Below, one piece after another: positions 56,010 to 64,000 of a stretch of 64,000 bases of DNA. The DNA comes from Amanita rubescens. Taxonomy: Eukaryota > Basidiomycota > Agaricomycetes > Agaricales > Amanitaceae. The position numbers and the translations under genes were made by a program. A model generated the notes under the pieces. That model searched no databases. It saw only the letters and a program-made list of their open reading frames with translations, and was not told the DNA's origin. The DNA lies in assembly GCA_015039365.1 (NCBI GenBank), contig WION01000062.1:148711-212710 (forward strand), read 5' to 3'. The stretch's first letter is position 1. The number at the start of each line of letters is the position of its first letter.

Positions 56010-56279
56010 CTTGTTGCAATCGTTTGAATCGTCGTTGGAGGTTGAGAATACAGTCGAGAATACAGCGAGCTGTGGCACCGCATTCTGTGCTAGTCACGCA
56101 CACGTCACACGAACCATGATAACTTTGGAACTGTACGTCGATTTCTATAATCACTGCTGTTAGCCACAGCACTTCAGCACAGCTCACAGCACCCACTTCT
56201 CGGAAAGCGATAAATAGAATCTGAGGTAAGGAATCGCGACCGAAAAAAGTGGAACACGACCAGTGCTCCGCGATCATCA

Positions 56280-56885
56280 CATCATATGTGCAGACAAACA
56301 CGAATGCACGTTTGCCAGCGCCTCCAGCACCACGGGTGCTGCATTGATCACCGGGATAGACTAGTGTCAAGCGCGGAATGTGACACGAAGAACGATTGAC
56401 AGAGAAAACATCTCATGTCTAAATGTCTTATCATTCCGCGAACGACGTCGTTTATTTTGGGGTGTTCCGGCGGGAGGTGCAGTGAACCAAGAGAATAGCT
56501 TAACGTGGTTTCAAAGGATGGTGCACAGCTGAAAAGGTGGAAGAATGCCCTGAAAGATGGTAGTAGACACGGAGGTGTAGCGCCTTCACATTTTGTAATT
56601 GGAGAGAACTTCCCGGAATATGTCGCTCTGATCCTTCAGGGGCGGAAATAGTTCGAACTTCGTCAACTGCGCCCACGAGAACGCCATTCGTCCTGTGCGC
56701 ATGGGCAGATCAAGTTCTGTAAGACAAAGCGCGACTTCGAATACGTTCAGGATATCAGAGGGAATACCACTCTCCGGCGACTGCTAACCTCTTGCCCAAC
56801 CGCCCACGGAAACTGGCCAGGTTTGTCGCAGAGGAGATGGAAATTTTCAGATAGGATTTCCTTGATTGGGCACCCATCTTACTGG
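56280..56885 (-). pseudogene. F-box gene relic
   Basis: The minus strand reads IKEILSENFHLLCDKPGQ plus FPWAVGQE near 56775-56870 (F-box and the adjoining block), then after a deletion LCLTELDLPMRTGRMAFSW and AQLTKFELF near 56650-56740, and degraded SSCHI-like sequence near 56370. The segment encoding WRxxF through the LERSG block is missing and frames are broken. It lies in line with the array upstream of copy 8. Confidence 0.75.
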
Positions 56886-57134
56886 AAACTAGAATAGTTC
56901 GAATCGTCGTTCGGCGGTCAATTTGGTCACGCGCACGTCACACGAGCCGCGATCATATATCATCTTGCGTTTATTTCCGAGTCACTACTCCCTGCCAGAG
57001 TCAGCAATCAGAGCTTCAGTGATATTCATAGGCGACGATGAAATCAGAGGCATCAAAACGCGACCTGAAAGTTGGCCCGGGACACAACGTCCCTCCCGAT
57101 CAAGTTGGCACTGGCAAACAGATACAAATCCCTC

Positions 57135-57145
57135 TACGGGATATA
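57135..57145 (+). promoter_or_regulatory. TATA box of Tyr-rich miniprotein gene 1
   Basis: ggatataaagt lies about 85 nt before the ATG at 57228. A pyrimidine-rich leader (cctctctctctctcgaccc) follows. Gene 2 has gatataaatg in the same position, and both ATGs have the context tcATGGGC. Confidence 0.55.
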
Positions 57146-57227
57146 AAGTCGCGTGTCTGACCTTTCATCTTCCTTACCTCTCTCTCTCTCGACCCACCAA
57201 CTACCTCACTTGAGATCCACTATCGTC

Positions 57228-57562
57228 ATGGGCAAAGATTACACCTATAATGGCAGTGGCACCAACAGCCAGGTCTGTAATCTTGTTCATGATACATTTG
57301 ATACGAGTAGACTGAAGCCACGTACCGCAGGGCAACCACTACTGCTCCCGTGACTATGATGGCAGTTCTGGCTACCACTACTCCAACTCGTAAGTCTTCT
57401 CTTTAATTGTGCTTGAGTTTGCGGCTGAGACAGGCAAGTAGTGATGGGAGCTACTACTACAGCAACCCAAACGGCTCAACTTATTACGACAGCGGGTCTG
57501 GGTACTCCCAGTACACCTCTCCCAGCGGTGACGTTAGCAAGTCTTCCAGCTCCTCCAAGTAA
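57228..57562 (+). CDS. Tyr/Gly/Ser-rich miniprotein 1 (74 aa)
   Basis: Three exons (57228-57272, 57331-57389 and 57442-57562), 225 nt. The product runs MGKDYTYNGSGTNSQ, GNHYCSRDYDGSSGYHYSNS, DGSYYYSNPNGSTYYDSG, SGYSQYTSPSGDVSKSSSSS. There is no signal peptide, one Cys and a low-complexity aromatic pattern. I recognise this as a family widespread in basidiomycetes with no assigned function. Tyr-rich repeats can promote self-association, but that is inference. It pairs with the DUF6534 gene downstream, and the pair recurs at 60928/63227. Confidence 0.85.
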
Positions 57563-58410
57563 TGGATCCTAGGTATGTGTTATCTAACACGTGTTTGCCG
57601 CGTTTTCTGACACGTGCATATAGCCACCGGTCTAGGGGTGTTAGGGTTTGCATGCATGTTCTCCCTTTGTATTGATACGAGGAATTTTTTGTCACTGTTA
57701 TGAGCGGCATAAAAATGATAATGATGTGTTTGAAGAATGTGGTCGTGTTGTGCTGTGACCAATACCAATCATCACGGCGTGAACTTCGATTCTGGTCAGC
57801 ACCTTCACGATCGTGCGCGCCATGAGCGCAGAATGCCAATCGGTGATTGTTACAGGACAAGCGACAGATCGGAGGATATTGACTCTGTATACATCGGTCT
57901 CTTCGTAATCAGTGTTTAAGGTTCCCACTTGAAGAACGGCGTGGTGAACGAGCAGCTTCAAGCTTCGGAAATGAATGGCGAGATTTCAAATAACCGGAGG
58001 GTGCGATTAAGATGATGTGGATCATCTATCTAATCAACACATTGTGCAAACGACACCTGTCAACGTTATCAACTCTGCAGACCACATCTTCACAAGACCG
58101 ACAAACTCACCTTTATGATGGTAGAGAAGATGTCGCTTTTATTTACAGTGGCAGTGTTGACTGGTTGACGTAGGTTGACGTCGAAATTTAGACGGCGATC
58201 AACGTTATCAACTGTGCCTTGCTGGACGTCAGACCCAGCCAATCACAAAAGGGATCCGTAAGGATTCCTACCCTGAAAGTCTGAAACGGACGGGTCCGCA
58301 GACCCTGTCAGGTCCTGTCAGGTCATGGTCCCGTTGCTATGGGGCACAAATTGATCTGCACACAGCAATCTAGCTAACAGTGACGCTACCGCAGGACATG
58401 CCCAAGTGAC
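57563..58410. other. Intergenic within the two-gene unit
   Basis: Two copies of a gtcaacgttatcaac-like phrase occur at about 58057-58074 and 58198-58214, and gtcaggtcctgtcaggtca is a short tandem repeat near 58307-58325. No further gene. Confidence 0.4.
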
Positions 58411-58414
58411 CGCC

Positions 58415-58510
58415 AGTGATGAGCGCAACGAACACACCGCCAACCTCGGAATAATGCCGCAAGTAATTTTTCTCTGCCATGCTTATTTGTTTCAGTATAT
58501 ATGACGGCCA
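58415..58510 (+). promoter_or_regulatory. Conserved promoter of DUF6534 gene 1
   Basis: It contains gagcgcaacgaacacaccgc near 58421 and tatatatgacggccatgtta near 58496. Both recur, with few changes, upstream of the second DUF6534 gene (63052-63165), at nearly the same distance from the start codon (75 versus 77 nt for the TATA-like block). Confidence 0.65.
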
Positions 58511-58574
58511 TGTTAAAGAACTTTTGCCCTCTACCTGTTGTCCTTTCAAAAATCGAATAATATTAGTCAAGAGA

Positions 58575-60460
58575 ATGGCATCAACGATTCCAATGCCCGC
58601 TCTTACTGATCTGGGAGCCATACTCGGCTCCATGTATCTTGGCGGAATGGGAGCAGCTATGTATGTGTCAATCCCATAAAAAATCATTCTATCTTGGACT
58701 TACTGTCATTACGCACGTAGTCTCTTCGGCGTCACGATTCTTCAAGTTTATTTTTATTTCCGCAATTATAGAGAAGATGGTTTATTTTCAAAATTTACGA
58801 TTTTTTTCCTTGGGTACGAGAATACACACGTACGGCATGAGCGACAACTGAAGGAAAGGAAAGGCTTCTAGACGCCCTTCACATGGCCGCTACCATTGCC
58901 CTCATATGGCATACACTAATTTATTCTTTTGGAAACTATCTATCTCTCGATTTTGTCACTTGGTGCGTGCCTTTCCCCGAGACTTCTATATCTTCTGGAC
59001 GAACGCAAATCCTCGCAGGTCTTATAGAGTAAGTCGATTTTGGCATCAGGTAGCACCCGGTGTTGAGCTTATCTTGCATACAGGTGCAGACAACAATCGG
59101 GGTACGTGCAACCATGCCGCAACTATGCTAAATCTCCATTTACTTATAAACCCATAGGTAATCATTATTCTGTCGGTCCAGAGGTACGTCTGTTTGGCGC
59201 CATGTCATGTGCAACGGTCATTAATTCTTTTTCTAGTCTCTACACCAGGCGGGTTTGGAAACGTGAGTTTTGAATATCGACTATTCTCTGTACATGAACA
59301 CGTGTCGTTAGTAAGCGGGGAACAAAATCGCCTTTGGCCTTGGATCCTGGTACAGTGATATCCCAATTTCCGTGGTTCGTGACCTGACTGTATGACAGAT
59401 TATCATTCTCGTGGGCGGCTATGGTAAGACATCTGCTCAAACATTTAACGTCGCTCTGATATTTGTTCTGCGTAGCCTCCGGAATCAGTATGTCCAACTA
59501 AACCTTTCAAGTGTCTGCTTGATCTCAATGTGCACAGGTCTCATTTACGAGTCGTAAGAACAAAATTTAGGGTTTCTACGACGCACGAATAACAATACTA
59601 TCAATAGGTTTGATCTTGTTTTATTTTCTCAAATCCAGCGTGTTCGCGTACGTCTTGGTTCTCATCGCCTCACGAACCCGCAATTAATCGTGCATTCAAG
59701 TGGTCGATCTATTTCTCCTTTGGTATGGCTACATTCAACGACGTCATGATAGCTGTCGCGATCTGTCACTTCATCTGTCCTGAAACGACGATGTTTGAAG
59801 AGTGAGAAGCTTCTTTGAATTGAGATTGTCGTGAAATGACTTTCGTTCAAGGACAAAATCCATGGCGTGGACCATTATCCGTTACGTCATTATCTCGGGA
59901 GCTTTGACAAGGTACGCTAGTACATGTCAAGTTGGATTCCTTCAGTGCCTAAATCATGGTTCGTAGCATGTGCTCCATTGCTGGATTGATTACAGTGGGT
60001 TTTTTTTTTACTTTCAACTTTATCCTGCGAGTTTATCATGGTCAGTTATTCGTCCTGCCGAAAAGTTTTTATTTCGTTGGAATCTCCTTCGTGGTGACTA
60101 AACGTGAGTCATCTCCTTGCCCTCATTGCGCGAAAAACTCATTTGGCTTCCAGTGTATATCAACAGTTATCTTGCAATGTTAATGTCGTTTAATTACCTC
60201 TTCGCAGCTATACTCACTCAATCATCCAGGTTGAACGCTAGAAAAAGTATACGTAATAGAGGGGCGGTAAGCATGTTAATATTCTGCATGTAGAATGGCG
60301 TAGACTCATCTGGACACAGAACGCTGCGCATATGATTGATTTGGAGGCGAGTAAACTAGAATTCCGCAGCTGGGCACCCAGTGAAGAAACAGAGCCCGAC
60401 GTTGGTAGCGCGAGAGAAAGAGTGAGTGCTAGTAGTTTGACTTCATTTATCTTAGACTGA
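58575..60460 (+). CDS. DUF6534-type integral membrane protein 1
   Basis: A gene of many short exons. Seen: MASTIPMPALTDLGAILG with SMYLGGMGAAM, LFGVTILQVYFYFRNYRED, LLDALHMAATIALIWHTLI and YSFGNYLSLDFVTW, then VIIILSVQSLYTRRVWK, LSGEQNRLWPW, IIILVGGYA, later KLYINSYLAMLMSLNARKS and a cytosolic tail with EWRRLIWTQNAAHMIDLEAS. The pattern is that of the mushroom DUF6534 family: about seven hydrophobic segments and a C-terminal LNAR motif. Function is unknown; the topology resembles receptors or sensors. The central exons (58990-59900) were not fully resolved. The final stop (60460) assumes no splice at the gtgagt near 60421. Confidence 0.75.
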
Positions 60461-60927
60461 CTCTGAAAAGGAGGAAATTAAAGGCATCATAATTATTGGT
60501 CGTCAACATGACGAAGCCGTGTCGCATGCTTGTGATCCATGAAAATAAAATCTTTTCTGCTTTAAGTCTCAGTGAGATTTCCCGCCGCCGCCGACGTTTA
60601 CGCGACAGCAGATAAAAATGTATCTTGAGATCCGGAGATCTGCTGGTGTCGAACATGTTCTAGAGTAGTCTCGCAGCACGGGATTCCCGATCGTAATTGG
60701 GTTCCATCAGCTACTATATTCCTGGTTGCCTGTCCGCAGTCCGCTTCCTTACCCACATGCGATGCGATTGCTCCTAAACTCGACCCAGGAATATGGAACA
60801 TCTCTCCAATCATAACTAAGCTTGCGCAGCAGAAGCTTCCTGCACGATATAAATGCCCTGTTAGCCTCAATCCCCTCCTGTATTTCTGTTACAACCCATC
60901 CTCTTGATTTGAGACCACACCATTGTC
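60461..60927. other. Intergenic before miniprotein 2
   Basis: The promoter of miniprotein 2 lies at the right, with gatataaatg at about 60845-60854. Minus-strand frames here have no recognisable features. Confidence 0.4.
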
Positions 60928-61362
60928 ATGGGCAACAATTTGGCCGCCGCTGGAACTAATGAGAAGGTCCGCAGTTTGAGCTCCACTAGCGCTGACATCG
61001 CTGACACCCCATACACTACAGGGCAACAACTGGTTCACTCTCGACGACGGTAAGAAAGGTAGTGGTTATTGCTACTCCAACAGGTCCGCCTTCTCTCGAG
61101 TGCAGCGCTTGTAGCTGATTCATGCGTCCCCAGTGATGGGAGCTACTATTACAAGAATCCCGACGGCTCGACGTATTATAACTCCGGGAGAGGGTTTACC
61201 AAGTACACCGCGGCAAACGGTGACGTTAGAAAGTCCTATAAGCAATCGAGTTCAAAGGGCAGGGGGAAGGACACGTCTTCCGAGTCGTCCCAAGCTCCGG
61301 CGCCGTCTTCGTCTCCGTGCCCTGAAGCCTCAGGAGCGGAGGAAACAGTAGATGTGGATTGA
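60928..61362 (+). CDS. Tyr/Gly/Ser-rich miniprotein 2 (109 aa)
   Basis: Three exons (60928-60966, 61022-61083 and 61134-61362), 330 nt, with the same intron positions and phases as miniprotein 1. The product runs MGNNLAAAGTNEK, GNNWFTLDDGKKGSGYCYSN, DGSYYYKNPDGSTYYNSG, GFTKYTAANGDVRKSYKQSS, then an extended tail (SKGRGKDTSSESSQAPAPSS and CPEASGAEETVDVD). The core block is well conserved while the first exon and tail have diverged, with more Lys/Arg and an acidic end. Function unknown. Confidence 0.82.
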
Positions 61363-63051
61363 AGATGTAAAGCCTCGCATGTGTGGCTAGGCATTCATAT
61401 CGGAAGGATTTCATCCATGGTTATTAAGAATGTGGATTGTCACATCCATGGATAGCGTGTGAGATGGATATTCGACTGCGCAAGAAGTCCGGGCCAAAGA
61501 TCCGACGTAACTGAAAATGACCATTGTGAACCAAACTATCTCCAATGATACTATATCGCATACGCAACATAAGACGGGGTATCAGTCAGCCACCGGGTTA
61601 CCCGCACGCTTGCTCGTGTATGTCGTGCATATCGTAATGCATATTGCATGGCCCGAACGCTATCCATAGCTTGGGAGATCGAATCAGGGAACCCCTAAAA
61701 GGACTGATAGTTTATTTGAATGTATAACTCATAGACTGACAGGTACGTCACGGTACCGCTCAGATGTGCTGCTCTCTCCATGAGGAAACAGCGGTTTCAT
61801 GCATAATTGTGTCAATAGACAGCGTGGGAACCTCTGACGCCGTTGGAGTCGGGATGAAGGAAGTGTTCATCAATGATCAATCGATCACGAAGCATAAACG
61901 CGTTGCGCGCACACCTTGGCTTCTCACACATAAAAGGAAGAGACAACGCAAGAGACTTATTTCGGAGCGCATATGCGCGAGCGCGCGGCAGATCGAAATC
62001 TTTCTTTTTGAGGATAGGGCGTCTCGAAATCTTCAAAGTGGAGAAGGGACGAGAGAAAAGGTGAATTCCACACGAGCTCACGGAATCGGTTAAGCGCAAC
62101 CGGTGGACAGGAATTCAGGAAGACTAAAATCCAGTCCGGGCTCGGAAAGCGTGATGACGACTTGCTGGTCTACTCATAAACGACCCACGGAAAAGTACAA
62201 GCAGCTGACTACAAGAAACAGATGTGCCTGGCTTCTTTTTGGCTAGTCAGGGCGGGCAAGAAGCGACGTCAAGTATGCATACGGAAAATCGATTGGTTGA
62301 AGAGCTGGCGTCGGCACTGCAATAACCGACGACATAAGGTGATTCTTCATCTCTTGGGCGCAATTGCAACCTGATTCGAAAAGGAACAAGTTAATAGATT
62401 GCTTTTCTGGCGGTATAGCGAAAAAATAAGCCCGTCCGCCCAACGGGAGACACGCTTCAACTTTATATTTCCCTTTTTCGACTCCCAGCTCAAGTCTATG
62501 GCGACACCAAGTTCCACTAGCACGCATCGTAACTGACCGATAGGACTGGTATCCAAGCAGGAAAACGAGCATACCTCTATGTCCGACTAACCGCCGACGT
62601 TCGTTCAGACGGAAATAAATCGGCTTTATTGTTTCTGGACATACCTGGACTTTTTAGTCTAACGTCAATCAGTTCTGATGACATTGACAGCACTTTGAGA
62701 CCCCCGACAACCTCGGGGCGTCCTAGTAGATCCGAGCCGTAAAGAGCCCGATCCAGAAACAGACAGTCCATATCGTCCCAAAATGGTGCCACCGGTCGGG
62801 GCTCTGGCTCCGCTTCCACAAAGTGCTGTTCTTTGTAATTCGAGGCTTTCATGGTCATAATTGCGGCGAAATTAGCTTATGGCAACACCTCTGTTGCTAA
62901 GCAACTTCGAGAGTGAGCATTAGTGATCTACACACAGCATCGGAACAGGTAATCGTAGTATTAGAAACATGCCCTGGAGACGCCTAAATGACAGATCACC
63001 GGTCGACTGGTCACTGACTCACAGGCATACTCAGCCTCCAACATTCGCCTG
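61363..63051. other. Intergenic between miniprotein 2 and DUF6534 gene 2
   Basis: About 1.7 kb. A short direct repeat catccatgg lies near 61416 and 61444. A minus-strand frame at 62577-62858 (MTMKASNYKEQHFVEAEPEP) has protein-like composition but no support. Nothing else is recognised. Confidence 0.4.
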
Positions 63052-63165
63052 TGACGAGCGTAACGACACACCGCCAATACCAACAATAATGTAAGATCAA
63101 CTTACTCTGCACTGGCCTAGTATCTGACAATCCCTGTTTCACCCTTAAGTATATATGACGGCCGT
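63052..63165 (+). promoter_or_regulatory. Conserved promoter of DUF6534 gene 2
   Basis: It carries gagcgtaacgacacaccgcc near 63056 and tatatatgacggccgtgttg at 63150, matching the elements upstream of gene 1 in sequence, order and distance to the ATG. Confidence 0.65.
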
Positions 63166-63226
63166 GTTGAAGAGTACTCACTACCTAATTGTCTTTTGAG
63201 AAAGCATTTACATTAAAGATTACGAA

Positions 63227-64000
63227 ATGGCAACAACAACACCCGCACCAATGCCCGTTTCCCCTGACCTAGGTTCCATACTAGGTGCACTGTATCTGGG
63301 TGGAATGGGATCAGCCATGTGCGTATCAACTGTACATTAAACACTCACTGTACACTCATTATGTGTTTAGGCTTTTCGGCATCACAAATCTTCAAATATA
63401 CTTCTATCTCAAGAATTATAAAGAAGACTCGTTGTTTCTGAAGTCTGTGGTTGTTATTCTTTGGTATGGACAAGGTGTACCTATAGTGTGGGCGATGACT
63501 GAAGGAATGACAAGGTTTCTTGACACACTCCACATGGTTTTCGCCATCGTCGACGTATGGCAAAGCCTAGTTGATTCATTTGGAAACTATGCGGCTCTCA
63601 ACCTCGTTCCTTGGTGGGTGCCATGTCTCGAACTCGAAATCTTTCCATGCAAACGCAAAATCTTCCAGGTCTTATAGAGTGAGGATTTTTGGCATCTGGG
63701 TATTATTTGACTTATGCTGCACATAGGTACAGATAACTATCACTGTGCGTCCGACTATACTGCGTGTAACTTGTAGTTCTAAATTTAGGGTAGGTAATCA
63801 TCGTTTTGGCGGTTCAAACGTGCGTTTTCGGATTAACTTGTTGCGCACGATGGCTGCTAATCCGTTTCTCACCAGTCTCTACACTAGGCGGGTTTGGAAC
63901 GTAAGTTTTGTTTTTTATGCAACCTATGTGCGCATTGACGTTTGCTTCCAGTCAGCCAGGGTCAAAATCGCCTTTGGCTGTGGATCCTGGTGCGGCACTT
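63227..64000 (+). CDS. DUF6534-type integral membrane protein 2 (cut by window edge)
   Basis: Start MATTTPAPMPVSPDLGSILG, then ALYLGGMGSAM, LFGITNLQIYFYLKNYKED, SLFLKSVVVILW, FLDTLHMVFAIVDVWQSLV and DSFGNYAALNLVPW, with introns in the same places as gene 1. Later pieces (SLYTRRVWN-like near 63880, NRLWLWILVRH-like near 63970) match gene 1, so the gene runs off the right edge. Orthologous segments are about two-thirds alike. Function unknown. Confidence 0.75.

Noticed and set aside
57170..57200. Microsatellite-like cctctctctctctcg
   Set aside because: It is a short pyrimidine-rich 5' leader common before fungal start codons, not a notable repeat.
58370..58687. Minus-strand frame of 105 codons with GID and PRYMEPSM phrases
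   Set aside because: It overlaps the conserved promoter and first exon of DUF6534 gene 1 on the plus strand, which explains the open frame.
62577..62858. Minus-strand frame of 93 codons beginning MTMKASNYKEQHF
   Set aside because: Composition is protein-like, but it is single, short and without motif or context, so I leave it as a note only.

Overview
The window is nuclear DNA of a basidiomycete fungus, most likely an Agaricomycete. This rests on many short (about 45-70 nt) GT-AG introns and on several families typical of mushroom genomes: intronless F-box proteins with leucine-rich tails, DUF6534-type membrane proteins, Tyr/Gly/Ser-rich miniproteins and multicopy secreted orphans. No ribosomal, transfer RNA, CRISPR or intact transposon feature was recognised. 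Exons were called by eye, from splice sites, reading frame and comparison among the paralogues inside the window.

Layout. Positions 1-3.1 kb: one F-box gene and a relic of another. 3.2-25.2 kb: an aldehyde dehydrogenase (ALDH) array of five loci. Locus 1 (minus) has two 1-nt insertions, loci 2 and 4 (plus) and 5 (minus) look intact, and locus 3 (plus) is a clear relic. Between loci 1 and 2 lie three tandem copies of a secreted-protein gene (at least two broken) and a frameshifted F-box gene. A small three-exon orphan gene sits between loci 2 and 3. 25.8-35.3 kb is a more ordinary block: a C2H2 zinc-finger protein, a long lineage-specific helical protein, a flavin monooxygenase, an F-box gene, a PAAF1/Rpn14-like proteasome assembly factor, and a peroxisomal dienoyl-CoA isomerase (ECH1) ending in Ala-Lys-Leu.

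35.5-43.7 kb is gene-poor and repeat-derived. It holds an F-box/LRR gene, a direct duplication of about 330 bp, relics of the helical family, of F-box genes and of a DUF6534 gene, and one intact F-box gene. 44.0-46.9 kb has an aquaglyceroporin and a Gdt1/TMEM165-type cation/proton exchanger. 47.4-56.9 kb is an F-box array (four intact genes and a relic, all minus) interrupted by a secreted binding-protein-like gene. 57.2-64.0 kb contains an alternating two-gene unit present twice in the same orientation: Tyr-rich miniprotein, DUF6534 membrane protein, miniprotein, DUF6534 protein (cut by the window edge).

The window is a birth-and-death landscape. Substrate-receptor (F-box), detoxification (ALDH) and secreted/membrane families expand in tandem and decay, with conserved housekeeping genes between them. 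The most notable points are the duplicated miniprotein/DUF6534 unit with conserved promoters, four GC-AG introns (three of them in ALDH genes), a conserved element just downstream of F-box stop codons that marks lost copies, and repeated single-base insertions in otherwise intact exons.
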